NCBI RefSeq assembly: GCF_014656095.1
Contig: NZ_BNBT01000058.1
Coordinates: forward strand, 1 to 46,291
Length of the DNA stretch: 46,291 bases
DNA from: Streptomyces longispororuber
GTDB taxonomy: Bacteria; Actinomycetota; Actinomycetes; Streptomycetales; Streptomycetaceae
Direction of reading: 5' to 3'
Part shown: positions 29,966-38,798 of the stretch, in pieces
Numbering within the stretch: position 1 is the stretch's first letter
Layout: each line of letters opens with the position of its first letter
Notes under the pieces: model-generated
Database searches by the model: none
What the model saw: the letters and a program-made list of their open reading frames with translations, nothing else
Told to the model about the DNA's origin: nothing
Translations under genes and position numbers: made by a program

Positions 29966-31786
29966 TCACGCGATGTGCTCCTCGGCGTCCAGGTCCTGCT
30001 GGTAGCGGTCGCGGAAGTCCCGCAGGTACGGGCGCAGGGTGCTCTCCGTCAGCGGACCGCCCGACTGGCCCGTCACGCCGTACAGATCCAGCAGGTACAG
30101 GCTGAACTGCCGGGCGTTCGGGTAGTCGCCCATCTCGCTCACGTACTTGCGGAAGGCCGTGAAGTACGCCTCCTCGCGCGTCATGTCGTCCGGCAGACCG
30201 GGCCCGTCGGCGCCCGGCCCGGGCAGCGCGTCGTCGGCGGCGTGCTGCTCCGCGGCCGACGCCGACGGCTGGGGGCCGGGCGCCTCCTCGCGCGGGCCCG
30301 GGATCAGCCGGCCGTTCGCGAGCGGGCGGGTACGGCCCGGACCCGACGGGACCCGGACCCCGCGGGCGTCCGGAGCCGCCGCGGCCTCCGCCGCCCCGGC
30401 GACGTCCGTGGCGTCCACGGCCTCGACGGCCCCCGCCGCCCGCGCCGCGTACGGCCGCACGTCGTACGCCTCGGCCTCCTCCGCCTCCTCGTACGCCTCG
30501 GCCTCCTCGTACGTCTCGTACGCCTCGTCGGTCTCGTGGCCGTCGTGGGTCCCGCGTGCCTCGCGCGCGTCGTACGCCTGCTGCTCCCGGTACTGCTCCT
30601 CCGCGTGCGCCGCCTGCTCCTCGTACCACTCGTCGTACGGGGCCTCCGGGTCGTACGAGATCGGCGCCTCGCCCTGCGCGCGCGGCTGCTGCGGCGCCGC
30701 GAACCACGGGCTGCCGTGCTCGCCCGGAGCCCACTGGCCCTGCGGTCCCTCGGGCCCCGCGACACCCTCCGGGCGTCGGGACCGGTGGGGCGGGGAAGGC
30801 TGCTGAGACTGCTGAGGCCGCGCGGACTGCTGGGCCTGACGCCGGCCCTGGTGCTGCGGCGCTTGCTGTGCCGGGTGGGTCTGCTGGGCCGACTGTGGCT
30901 GCTGTGCCGGGTGGGGCTGTTGGCGTGCCCGAGGCGACTGGAGGGGCTGCCGTGGCGTGAAGGCATCGGGCTCGCCCGGCACGGGGTGCTGCTGTGGCTG
31001 CTCCGGCGCGGCCTTCGCCAACGGCTGCGGGGCCGACGGCACGGGTGCCGGGGCCAGTTCGGGCTGGGCGGCCACCGGGGCGGGCGGCAGCACCGCGGGC
31101 TCGATGCCCGCCGCCGCCAGACCCGCCGGGGCCGTCTCCGCCAGCGGCACCCCGTACCGGGCAAGCCGCAGCGGCATCAGCGACTCCACCGGGGCCTTGC
31201 TGCGCCAGCGGCGGCCGAAGCGGGACCGCAGGCGCGCCTGGTAGACGAGACGTTCCTGCTCCAGCTTGATCACCTGGTCGTAGGAGCGCAGCTCCCACAG
31301 CTTCATCCGGCGCCACAGCAGGAACGTCGGCAGCGGGGAGAGCAGCCAGCGCGTCATGCGCACGCCCTCCATGTGCTTGTCCGCCGTGATGTCCGCGATC
31401 CGGCCGATCGCGTGCCGCGCCGCCTCCACCGCGACCACGAAGAGCACCGGGATGACCGCGTGCATGCCCACGCCCAGCGGGTCGGGCCAGGCCGCCGCGC
31501 CGTTGAACGCGATGGTCGCCGCCGTCAGCAGCCACGCCGTCTGCCGCAGCAGCGGGAACGGGATGCGGATCCAGGTCAGCAGCAGGTCGAGCGCCAGCAG
31601 CACGCAGATGCCCGCGTCGATGCCGATGGGGAAGAAGTAGGAGAAGTCGCCGAAGCCCTTCTTCTCGGCGAGGTCACGCACGGCCGCGTACGACCCGGCG
31701 AAGCCGATCCCGGCGATGACGAGCGCACCGAAGACGACGACCCCGATGAGTATCCGGTGCATGCGCGTGAGCTGCATCGCGGCCAC
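29966..31786 (-). CDS. DUF2637 (SpdB-like) membrane protein with long disordered region
   Basis: 606 residues. The first ~130 contain four transmembrane segments (ILIGVVVFGALVIAGIGFAG; FFPIGIDAGICVLLALDLLL; TAWLLTAATIAFNGAAAW; AVIPVLFVVAVEAARHA), the DUF2637 pattern shared with SpdB spread proteins of Streptomyces conjugative plasmids. A basic membrane-proximal region follows. Then come ~300 residues rich in Pro/Gln/Ala and acidic tyrosine repeats (EEAEAYEEAEEAEAYD). A compact C-terminal helical domain (DDMTREEAYFTAFRKYVSEM) ends the protein. GTG 31786 has AGGGG seven bases upstream; ATG 31777 is an alternative. It is a chromosomal copy with no other transfer genes nearby. Confidence 0.78.
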   Translation of the reverse strand: MAAMQLTRMHRILIGVVVFGALVIAGIGFAGSYAAVRDLAEKKGFGDFSYFFPIGIDAGICVLLALDLLLTWIRIPFPLLRQTAWLLTAATIAFNGAAAWPDPLGVGMHAVIPVLFVVAVEAARHAIGRIADITADKHMEGVRMTRWLLSPLPTFLLWRRMKLWELRSYDQVIKLEQERLVYQARLRSRFGRRWRSKAPVESLMPLRLARYGVPLAETAPAGLAAAGIEPAVLPPAPVAAQPELAPAPVPSAPQPLAKAAPEQPQQHPVPGEPDAFTPRQPLQSPRARQQPHPAQQPQSAQQTHPAQQAPQHQGRRQAQQSARPQQSQQPSPPHRSRRPEGVAGPEGPQGQWAPGEHGSPWFAAPQQPRAQGEAPISYDPEAPYDEWYEEQAAHAEEQYREQQAYDAREARGTHDGHETDEAYETYEEAEAYEEAEEAEAYDVRPYAARAAGAVEAVDATDVAGAAEAAAAPDARGVRVPSGPGRTRPLANGRLIPGPREEAPGPQPSASAAEQHAADDALPGPGADGPGLPDDMTREEAYFTAFRKYVSEMGDYPNARQFSLYLLDLYGVTGQSGGPLTESTLRPYLRDFRDRYQQDLDAEEHIA

Positions 31787-32127
31787 CCGCGAACCCCTCC
31801 CTCTGACGGCTGTTGCGAGCGACAGCGTGGCACATGTGTGCGGGCGAGCGTGAGCCGGTACGGGCGGAGCGGGCCCCGAAGGCACCGGCGCGGGCGGGCG
31901 GGACCGCGTCCGCCGGGCCCCGGGGAACGGGTGCCGCGGCGTGGGCGGGACCGCGTCCGCCGGACCGGGGGCCGCGTTCCCCGGCACGGGCGGGTGTGCG
32001 CCCCGTCCGCCGCCGCCTGTGTCACAGCTCGTCAACAGCCCCAACCGCACAGGGCCGTTCGCCCTCTCCCCGGACGGGGACGGCAGCCGCCGTCCACCGC
32101 ACGCGACCCGCCGAGGAGACCACCGCC
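31787..32127. other. Divergent region between DUF2637 gene and protease gene
   Basis: 341 bases without a gene. A 21-bp perfect direct repeat GGGCGGGACCGCGTCCGCCG(G) occurs at 31896-31916 and 31943-31963. An A/T-richer stretch at 32018-32060 (TGTGTCACAGCTCGTCAACA) is the likely protease promoter area. Confidence 0.5.
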
Positions 32128-33069
32128 ATGCCCCAGACGCCCACCCCAGCGATCCGGCCCCTCCGTCGCCGGGCCACGGGACTCGCCGTGGCCGGTACGG
32201 TGCTCGCCCTCGCCGCCCCGCTGACCGCGACGGCCGCACCGCAGTTGGCGGCGGGCACGACGGGCCAGGCCCGCGCCGCGGCGGCCGACCCGGTCTCCGT
32301 CCTGTCGTACACCGCCAAGGAGCGCAAGGACGCCCTCGCCTACTGGACGCCCGCCCGCATCAAGGCCGTCGGCAGGTCCGTGGACCTCGGGCCGACCGGG
32401 CCCAAGGCCAAGCCCTGGCGGGGCACCCCGCCCAAGACCGTGGGGCGGCTCTTCTTCGTCAACGCGAACGGGGCCGACACCTGGTGCACGGCCACCGCCG
32501 TCAAGAGCGCCAACCGCTCCGCCGTGATGACCGCCGCCCACTGCGTGCGCCGCGGCTCCTCACCCTTCAACACCAACACCGCGATGGTGTTCGTCCCCGG
32601 CTACCACAAGGGCGAGAAGCCGTACGGCACCTTCGCCGTCCGCACCGCCGCGACCCCGCGCACCTGGGAGAAGAAGTCCACCAACGACATGGCCGCGCTG
32701 ACCGTCGACCCCGACAAGGGCGGCCGCGAGCTCACCGACGCCGTCGGCGGCCAGGCCGTCGCCTTCGACCGCCCCGTCGGCGGCACCGTCTCCGCCCTCG
32801 GCTACTCCGCCACCCGCCCCCAGCTCGGCGAGAGCCTCCTGCACTGCGTCGGCAAGCCCAGGAAGACCCACGGCCTCCAGGCCATCCCCTGCGACATGAG
32901 CGGCGGCTCCAGCGGCGGCCCCTGGCTCACCGACTTCGACGCCACCACCGGCAAGGGCGTCCTCGTCTCCGTCAACAGCGCCCTCGACGCGCTGACGCCG
33001 ACCGAGATGCGCGGCGAGGTGTTCGGCGCCACGGCCAAGAAGGTCTACGAGCGGGCCCAGCGCCGCTGA
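32128..33069 (+). CDS. Secreted trypsin-like serine protease
   Basis: 313 residues. A twin-basic signal peptide (RPLRRRATGLAVAGTVLALA...TATAAP) is followed by a propeptide-like segment and a chymotrypsin-fold S1 domain. The catalytic triad is visible: H138 in MTAAHCV, D187 in TNDMAALTV, and S262 in GGSSGGPW. The cysteine pairs WCTATA/AHC and LLHC/IPC suggest two disulfides. It resembles the V8/trypsin-like peptidases that Streptomyces secrete. ATG 32128 has GAGGAGA nine bases upstream. It converges with a DUF3558 lipoprotein gene across a strong bidirectional terminator. Confidence 0.88.
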   Translation: MPQTPTPAIRPLRRRATGLAVAGTVLALAAPLTATAAPQLAAGTTGQARAAAADPVSVLSYTAKERKDALAYWTPARIKAVGRSVDLGPTGPKAKPWRGTPPKTVGRLFFVNANGADTWCTATAVKSANRSAVMTAAHCVRRGSSPFNTNTAMVFVPGYHKGEKPYGTFAVRTAATPRTWEKKSTNDMAALTVDPDKGGRELTDAVGGQAVAFDRPVGGTVSALGYSATRPQLGESLLHCVGKPRKTHGLQAIPCDMSGGSSGGPWLTDFDATTGKGVLVSVNSALDALTPTEMRGEVFGATAKKVYERAQRR

Positions 33070-33146
33070 CGCACCCTCCGGCCGGGGCTCCGGGGCCGCC
33101 GGCCAGGGCTTGGGGCCGGGCCGCCGCGACGCGCGCCGGTACGGCC

Positions 33147-33176
33147 GGAGCCCGGCCGCGCGGGCGGCCGGGCTCC
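33147..33176. terminator. Bidirectional terminator between protease and DUF3558 gene
   Basis: A perfect 12-bp stem GGAGCCCGGCCG / CGGCCGGGCTCC with loop CGCGGG. It is followed by a second small hairpin ACCCCT / AGGGGT (33182-33187, 33194-33199). The pair lies between convergent genes. Confidence 0.75.
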
Positions 33177-33201
33177 GTGACACCCCTGCGAATAGGGGTC
33201 G

Positions 33202-34119
33202 TTACGCGCTCTTGGGCTTGGCGCCGTCCTTCGCCCCGCCCTCGCCGCCGTCGAGCGCGGCGCCCTTGCCGCCGTCGCCCTCGGCGCCGTCCTTGCCGCC
33301 CTTGGCGTCGTCCTTGGCGTCGTCCTTCGCGCCGCCCCCCGGCGCCTTCGACGACGCGCCGCCGCCCGGCTCGTTCGCGGCGACGACCGCCCCGACGGCC
33401 TCCTTCGCGGCCTTCTGCGTGTCCTTGGCGAGGTCGCCGCCGTCCGGCTGCTTGTCGCCCGCGAGACCCGCGCCGTTGTAGTCGATGGCGACGACGGCGT
33501 TCTCCACCCGCGCCACCAGCGTCTGCTGCTTGAAGGTCTCCTTGTCCTTCTTCAGGTCGTACGAGACCAGCGTCGCCTGGTCACCCGTGCCCGGCACCGG
33601 CGTGGTCTTCACGTTCTTGGCGCCCTTGACGGCCTGCGCGTCCGCGACCTGCTTGGTGAAGTTGGCCTGCGCGCGCTTCGCGCCGCTGCCGAGGGACTGG
33701 TCCGACTCGAAGCGGTTCAGGGCCACGCGCAGCCAGCGGAACTGGGAGCCGTCCACGCCGTTGTCGTCGAGGCTCTCCCACGTGCAGTTGCCCCGCGTGG
33801 ACACGTCGTCCGACGTGCCGGTCCTGCCCGACTTGTCCTTGGCCGCCGGGACCAGGTCGCCGAGCGTCTTCTTCGTCAGCGTCTCGCAGGGCTCGGGCAG
33901 CTTGGCGAACGCGGCCTTCTCGACGGTCGGCGTCTCCTTGCCGGAGCCCGACGGCGCCGAGGCGGAGGACTCGGCCCCCGTGTCCTTCTTGGCGCCGTCC
34001 GAACCGGAGCCGGAGTCGTCCCCGCTGCACGCGGAGGCGAAGAGGATCACCGGTGCGGCGGCCGCGCCCACCAGAACGCGGGTGAGTCGCTGGCGCTGTC
34101 GCTGTGCGGGTCGGTGCAT
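33202..34119 (-). CDS. DUF3558-family lipoprotein
   Basis: 305 residues. The lipobox is FASAC, with the Cys at about residue 30. A Ser/Gly/Asp linker follows, then a DUF3558-like domain with conserved cysteines (LPEPCETLTKKTLGDLVP and GNCTWES), a pattern shared by actinobacterial DUF3558 lipoproteins. The C-terminal ~65 residues are a Gly/Ala/Lys/Asp-rich low-complexity tail. It is anchored outside the membrane; its role is unknown. ATG 34119 has GAAGGAA upstream and begins the signal peptide, so the 31-codon longer frame is discounted. It follows a second, related lipoprotein gene on the same strand. Confidence 0.8.
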   Translation of the reverse strand: MHRPAQRQRQRLTRVLVGAAAAPVILFASACSGDDSGSGSDGAKKDTGAESSASAPSGSGKETPTVEKAAFAKLPEPCETLTKKTLGDLVPAAKDKSGRTGTSDDVSTRGNCTWESLDDNGVDGSQFRWLRVALNRFESDQSLGSGAKRAQANFTKQVADAQAVKGAKNVKTTPVPGTGDQATLVSYDLKKDKETFKQQTLVARVENAVVAIDYNGAGLAGDKQPDGGDLAKDTQKAAKEAVGAVVAANEPGGGASSKAPGGGAKDDAKDDAKGGKDGAEGDGGKGAALDGGEGGAKDGAKPKSA

Positions 34120-34257
34120 GGTTCCTTCACTCGTGTTCGCTCGTGGCGTCCGTGCCGGGTGGTGCGTACGGGCCATGGGGTCCGTTGAGCCACCGTACGC
34201 GCTGGGCGCCACGGGTGACCCGGCTTCCCGGGGACCCGGTCCGGCGCCCCGCCACCG

Positions 34258-35301
34258 TCAGCCGTCGAACTCGTCGACGAGGCTTTCCGCCAGTTCGCGC
34301 GCGTTGTCCTGCATTTCCTTGGAGTCCGGCACCTCGGTGCCGCGGGCCGGCTGCTCGTCGTACTCGACGGTGACGACGACGTTCGACGTGCGGAACACCA
34401 CAGTCACGGTCCGGTGGCGGCCGGCCGAGGCGGCGGTGGTGAGCACGTCGTCGAGGAAGGCCTCGTCACCGAGGTCGTCGAGGGAGCGGGGTTCGAGCCC
34501 GGCGGGGGTCGCCCCGGCGGCACCGTCGGTGAGCCCACCGTCACCGACACCCCCACCGTCGGCGGCGTCCGTGGCGTCGGTGGCGTCCCCGGACCCGGCG
34601 TCGTCACCGCGCCCGGCCACCTCCACCTTCCCGGCCTTGTCGGCCTTGCCGCTATTGCCGCTCTTGCCGGTTTTGCCGCCCTGCGGCTTCGCGGCGGTCC
34701 CGGAGGACTTCCCGGGGCCCGGCTCGGAGCCCTTGGAGCCCTCGGCCCCCTCACCCTTCCCGGACTTCTCCGGCTTCGCGGAGCCCTCGGAGCTCTCGGA
34801 GTCCTCGGAGCCCTCGGACTCCTCCGGCTCCGACTCCGCGTCCGACGGCGGCTCCGGAATGCCCGCCTCGCGGAGCTTCGTCCGGTACACCTCCTGCGCC
34901 CGGGCGTCGTCGCTCACGGCCCCGTCGTACGACACCACGCGCTCGAAGTCGACCAGCAGGTGGTGCGTGGCGTCGGCGGACCCCACCTTCCAGCGGCAGC
35001 CCACGCGCCGGTCGGTGTCGTACGTGACCGTGGCCGCGCCCTCGTAGGCCTTCTCGCGCTGCCTGGGGTCCTCGACGTCCGTGAGGCCGGGCAGCATCGC
35101 GTCGAGCGCCGAGCGGTCGACCGTGCCGCAGGCCTCGGGCAGCGTGCGGTACTTGCCGGGCTCCGCGGCCGCCGTCGCGCCGGCCGTGTCGCCGGACTTG
35201 CCGTCACCGCCGTCGTCGGAGCCCGAGTCGCCGGTGCAGCCGGCGAGCAGCGCCACGAGGAGCACGGCGGCACCGGGTGCGTAGACCTTCCTCCGCTGCA
35301 C
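34258..35301 (-). CDS. DUF3558-family lipoprotein, paralogue with inserted low-complexity region
   Basis: 347 residues. The signal peptide carries lipobox LLAGC (Cys about residue 22). The DUF3558-type domain has LPEACGTVDRSALDAMLPGL and GCRWKVGSADA, matching the neighbour's cysteine pattern. A ~130-residue insertion rich in Glu/Ser/Gly/Lys (EPEESEGSEDSESSEGS and following) splits the domain before its last strands (HRTVTVVFRTSNVVVTVEYD). GTG 35301 has GAGAGGAG eight bases upstream. The frame stays open far upstream only as the antisense shadow of rtcB. It is divergent from rtcB. Confidence 0.78.
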   Translation of the reverse strand: MQRRKVYAPGAAVLLVALLAGCTGDSGSDDGGDGKSGDTAGATAAAEPGKYRTLPEACGTVDRSALDAMLPGLTDVEDPRQREKAYEGAATVTYDTDRRVGCRWKVGSADATHHLLVDFERVVSYDGAVSDDARAQEVYRTKLREAGIPEPPSDAESEPEESEGSEDSESSEGSAKPEKSGKGEGAEGSKGSEPGPGKSSGTAAKPQGGKTGKSGNSGKADKAGKVEVAGRGDDAGSGDATDATDAADGGGVGDGGLTDGAAGATPAGLEPRSLDDLGDEAFLDDVLTTAASAGRHRTVTVVFRTSNVVVTVEYDEQPARGTEVPDSKEMQDNARELAESLVDEFDG

Positions 35302-35490
35302 CGTGCACGCTCCTCTCGGTCCTGCGGCCCGTCCGGCCTGGTTATTGGGTTGCCGCCGACGGGCGACCGGTGGACACAATGTGTATCGCACGCGCTGCCG
35401 TGGACGCCGGTCCGTTTTCCCATTCGTCGACCTTGGCTCCGGTATTTGCGCTCCAGTGCTTTTGCTTGCTTGCGGGGGAATGAGGACGGT

Positions 35491-36684
35491 ATGTCGTACG
35501 TAGAGGTGCCCGGCACGCAGGTGCCGATCCGGATGTGGACCGACCCGGCGTCGGTCGAGGACGCCGCGATGCAGCAGTTGCGCAACGTGACCACGCTGCC
35601 GTGGATCAAGGGCCTGGCCGTCATGCCGGACGTCCACTACGGCAAGGGCGCGACGGTCGGCTCGGTCATCGCCATGAAGGACGCGGTGTGCCCGGCGGCG
35701 GTGGGCGTCGACATCGGCTGCGGCATGTCCGCGGTGAAGACGTCCCTGACCGCCAACGACCTGCCGGGTGGCCTGTCCCGGCTGCGCTCGAAGATCGAGC
35801 AGGCGATCCCGGTGGGGCGGGGGATGCACGCCGACCCCGTCGACCCGGGCCGCTTCCACGGCTTCGCCACCGCGGGGTGGGAGGACTTCTGGGGACGGTT
35901 CGAGGGGGTGGCCCAGGCGGTGCGGTTCCGCGAGGAGCGGGCCGTCAAGCAGATGGGAACCCTCGGGTCGGGCAACCACTTCACTGAGGTTTGTCTGGAT
36001 TCGGAGGGTTATGTCTGGTTGATGCTGCACTCCGGCTCCCGGAACATCGGCAAGGAACTGGCCGACCACCACATCGGCGTGGCCCGCGACCTGCCGCACA
36101 ACCAGGGGCTCGTGGACCGTGACCTGGCGGTGTTCATCGCGGACACCCCGCAGATGGCGGCTTACCGGAACGACCTCTTCTGGGCTCAGGAGTACGCGAA
36201 GTACAACCGCGCGATCATGATGGCGCTGCTGAAGGACGTCGTCCGCAAGGAGTTCAAGAAGGCCCGGCCGACCTTCGAGCAGGAGATCTCCTGCCACCAC
36301 AACTACGTGGCCGAGGAGCGGTACGACGGCATGGACCTGCTCGTCACCCGCAAGGGCGCGATCCGCGCGGGCTCGGGGGACTACGGCATCATCCCCGACT
36401 CCATGGGCACCGGCTCGTACATCGTGAAGGGCCTCGGCAACGAGGCATCCTTCAACTCGGCCTCGCACGGCGCGGGCCGCCGGATGAGCCGGAACGCCGC
36501 GAAGAAGCGCTTCTCCACGCGCGACCTGGAGGAGCAGACGCGGGGCGTGGAGTGCCGTAAGGACGCGGGCGTCGTGGACGAGATCCCCGGCGCGTACAAG
36601 CCGATCGAGCAGGTCATCGACCAGCAGACCGACCTGGTCGAGGTGGTCGCGAAGCTGAAGCAGGTCGTCTGCGTCAAGGGGTGA
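35491..36684 (+). CDS. rtcB: RNA ligase RtcB
   Basis: 397 residues with the full RtcB signature. Metal-binding GVDIGCGM has C77. The conserved GTLGSGNHFTEV block and HSGSRNIGK follow. The GMP-accepting histidine is H326 in SASHGAGRRMSR. RtcB joins 2',3'-cyclic-phosphate or 3'-phosphate RNA ends to 5'-OH ends using GTP and Mn2+, in tRNA splicing or RNA repair. ATG 35491 has GAGGAC upstream. No RtcA, PrfH or archease gene lies beside it, so it stands alone here. The upstream gap to the DUF3558 gene is 189 bases. Confidence 0.93.
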   Translation: MSYVEVPGTQVPIRMWTDPASVEDAAMQQLRNVTTLPWIKGLAVMPDVHYGKGATVGSVIAMKDAVCPAAVGVDIGCGMSAVKTSLTANDLPGGLSRLRSKIEQAIPVGRGMHADPVDPGRFHGFATAGWEDFWGRFEGVAQAVRFREERAVKQMGTLGSGNHFTEVCLDSEGYVWLMLHSGSRNIGKELADHHIGVARDLPHNQGLVDRDLAVFIADTPQMAAYRNDLFWAQEYAKYNRAIMMALLKDVVRKEFKKARPTFEQEISCHHNYVAEERYDGMDLLVTRKGAIRAGSGDYGIIPDSMGTGSYIVKGLGNEASFNSASHGAGRRMSRNAAKKRFSTRDLEEQTRGVECRKDAGVVDEIPGAYKPIEQVIDQQTDLVEVVAKLKQVVCVKG

Positions 36685-36732
36685 ACCCACGACGGGGCTG
36701 GGCGTGGGGCGTGGTGATCCGGGCCCGGGTGG

Positions 36733-36942
36733 TTACTTCGCGTGGGAGATCGCGTAGATCATGACGAAGGCCACGATGTGGATGCCGAAGAGGAAGTAGG
36801 CCAGGTACCACCAGACCAGGCGCTCGTCCTTCTTCTCCTGGGCCAGGCGGCGGGACTCGCGTTCGTGGGTGAGCCGCGCCAGGGGGTCGGGGGAGTGGGG
36901 GGAGCCGCCGGGGGCGCCGGGGTCGTCGGCGGCGTAGGTCAC
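36733..36942 (-). CDS. Small membrane protein (DUF6126-like)
   Basis: 69 residues: a soluble Pro/Gly-rich N-terminus, a charged helix (THERESRRLAQEKKDERL), then one transmembrane segment (VWWYLAYFLFGIHIVAFVMI). It resembles the short DUF6126 proteins of Streptomyces, of unknown function. The GTG start at 36942 overlaps the stop codon of the SDR gene by 4 bases (GTGA), so translation is probably coupled to that enzyme. Confidence 0.7.
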   Translation of the reverse strand: MTYAADDPGAPGGSPHSPDPLARLTHERESRRLAQEKKDERLVWWYLAYFLFGIHIVAFVMIYAISHAK

Positions 36943-37718
36943 GGCTGTTCCCGGTGGACCTTGGTGTTGGAGGCCTGGGCGCGGGGGCGGACGACCAGGA
37001 GGTCGACGTTGACGTGCGGCGGGCGGGTGACCGCCCAGGTGATGGTGTCCGCGACGTCCTCGGCGGTCAGGGGCTCGGCCACGCCCGCGTAGACCTTCGC
37101 GGCCTTCTCCGCGTCGCCGCCGAAGCGGGTCAGGGCGAAGCCCTCCGTCCGCACCATGCCGGGCGCGATCTCGATCACGCGGACGGGGGTGCCGACGATC
37201 TCCAGGCGGAGCGTCTCGGCGAGGACGTGGGCGCCGTGCTTGGCGGCCACGTACCCCGCGCCGCCCTCGTACGTGGCGTGGCCCGCCGTGGAGGAGACCA
37301 CCACCACCGTGCCGTCGCCGCTCGCGGTGAGGGCGGGCAGCAGGGCCTGCGTCACGTTCAGCGTGCCGATGACGTTGGTCTCGTACATCTGCCGCCAGTC
37401 CGCCGGGTCGCCGGTGGCGACCGGGTCGGCGCCGAGCGCGCCGCCCGCGTTGTTCACCAGGACGGCGATCGTCCGGAAGGCCGAGGCGAAGGTGTCGACG
37501 GCCGCGCGGTCGGTGACGTCGAGGGGGTACGCCGTCGCGCTGTGGCCCGCCTCCGTCAGCTCCGCCGCCAGCGCCTCGATCCGGTCCTTGCGGCGGGCGG
37601 TCAGGACGACGCGGTACCCGGCCTCGGCCAGGCCGCGGGCCGTGGCGGCGCCGATGCCGCCGCTGGCGCCGGTGACGACGGCGATGCCGTGGGTGCGGGG
37701 GGTCTCGGCGTGCGGCAT
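36939..37718 (-). CDS. SDR-family oxidoreductase
   Basis: 259 residues of a classical short-chain dehydrogenase. The cofactor loop is TGASGGIGAATARG, NNAG is in VLVNNAGGAL, and the catalytic Ser/Tyr/Lys are in VVVSSTAG and YVAAKHG. Arg residues after the second strand (LTARRKDR) favour NADP(H). The substrate is unknown. GGGAG lies nine bases before the ATG. The small membrane protein gene overlaps its end. Confidence 0.88.
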   Translation of the reverse strand: MPHAETPRTHGIAVVTGASGGIGAATARGLAEAGYRVVLTARRKDRIEALAAELTEAGHSATAYPLDVTDRAAVDTFASAFRTIAVLVNNAGGALGADPVATGDPADWRQMYETNVIGTLNVTQALLPALTASGDGTVVVVSSTAGHATYEGGAGYVAAKHGAHVLAETLRLEIVGTPVRVIEIAPGMVRTEGFALTRFGGDAEKAAKVYAGVAEPLTAEDVADTITWAVTRPPHVNVDLLVVRPRAQASNTKVHREQP

Positions 37719-37791
37719 GGGCGCTGCTCCCTCGGTGCGGGGCTCGTACGGGCGTTCTTCTCGCTCCGCCCGTCAGGATAGGCCCGGCGCC

Positions 37792-38127
37792 TCAGTCGCC
37801 TCGCGGCGCGTACATGATCACGGCCATGCCGGCGAGGCAGACGAGGGCCCCGACGACGTCCCAGCGGTCGGGCCGGTAGCCGTCCGCGACGGCGCCCCAC
37901 GCGAGCGACCCGGCCACGAAGACCCCGCCGTACGCGGCCAGGATGCGCCCGAAGTCGGCGTCCGGCTGGAGCGTCGCGACGAAGCCGTAGACGCCGAGGG
38001 CCAGCACGCCCGCGCCGATCCACACCCAGCCCCGGTGCTCCCGCACGCCCTGCCAGACCAGCCAGGCGCCGCCGATCTCGAACAGCGCGGCGACGGCGAA
38101 CAGGGCGGCGGAGCGGGCGATCAGCAT
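37792..38127 (-). CDS. YnfA-family small membrane protein
   Basis: 111 residues with four hydrophobic helices. FEIGGAWLVWQGVREHRGW and AYGGVFVAGSLAWGAVADGY are the family's conserved blocks. YnfA proteins resemble small multidrug-resistance transporters, and efflux activity has been reported for some. It forms a likely minus-strand group with the SDR gene downstream and the GNAT gene upstream. Confidence 0.9.
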   Translation of the reverse strand: MLIARSAALFAVAALFEIGGAWLVWQGVREHRGWVWIGAGVLALGVYGFVATLQPDADFGRILAAYGGVFVAGSLAWGAVADGYRPDRWDVVGALVCLAGMAVIMYAPRGD

Positions 38128-38191
38128 GCGACCAGAGTGGCATGGGCGACGTCCCCCTCCGGGGCTCGCGGACGCCGTGGTCGGGCGGCGG

Positions 38192-38737
38192 CTACGGCGC
38201 CTCGCCCCGCAGGTCCAGCGCCCAGTCGTGGCACCGCCGCCACTGGCCCTTCGGGTACTCGAAGTCGCCCGACCCGACCAGCGTGAAGCCCGCCTTGCGG
38301 CAGACGGCGTTGGACGCGGCGTTCGTCGCGGCCGGGAAGGCGTGCAGCGAGCCGTGGCGCCCGCTCGCGCGGGCCTCCTCGGCGACCAGGCGGGTCGCGG
38401 CGACGGCGATGCCCCGGCCCTGGAACCCGGGCAGGACGCCCCAGCCCGCCTCCCAGATCGTCTCGCCGCCGTGGATGGTCTCCCAGCACCCGACGAGGCC
38501 CGCCGCCTCGCCCGTGTCCGCCGTCAGGATCTTGTACATCCGGCCGCGGTCGTCCAGGCCCACGTACCGCCGGTGCCGGTCGCGCAGTTGCTCGTCGGTC
38601 TCGGGGCCGCCCAGGTGCTCGGTCATCTCCGGCGTGTTGTGCCGCACGAGCTGCGCGAAGTCGCCCTCGCCGTAGGGGACGAGCCGGACGGTCCCCGCCC
38701 CGGTCGTCATCGGTGTCCGCATCGGTGTCCGCTCCAT
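38192..38737 (-). CDS. GNAT-family N-acetyltransferase
   Basis: 181 residues. The acetyl-CoA pyrophosphate loop is GVLPGFQGRGIAVAAT, followed by the SNAVCRKAGF helix, typical of the RimJ/RimL-like GNAT group. The acceptor is unknown. ATG 38737 has GAGGAC very close (two bases). ATG 38722 sits nine bases after GGAG and may be the real start, removing five residues. Confidence 0.8.
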   Translation of the reverse strand: MERTPMRTPMTTGAGTVRLVPYGEGDFAQLVRHNTPEMTEHLGGPETDEQLRDRHRRYVGLDDRGRMYKILTADTGEAAGLVGCWETIHGGETIWEAGWGVLPGFQGRGIAVAATRLVAEEARASGRHGSLHAFPAATNAASNAVCRKAGFTLVGSGDFEYPKGQWRRCHDWALDLRGEAP

Positions 38738-38798
38738 GTCCTCACGGTAGGGGCAGGGTCTGACAATCCGCCCTGACCTGGGGGTTCGCCGGTCGTTG

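Noticed and set aside
34488..34502. GGTTCGAGCCC, a tRNA T-arm-like sequence
   Set aside because: It is inside the DUF3558 coding sequence and no acceptor, D or anticodon arms can be paired around it.
34258..36690. Very long minus-strand frame covering the DUF3558 gene and rtcB
   Set aside because: Only the part up to the GTG at 35301 is a gene; the rest is the antisense of rtcB.
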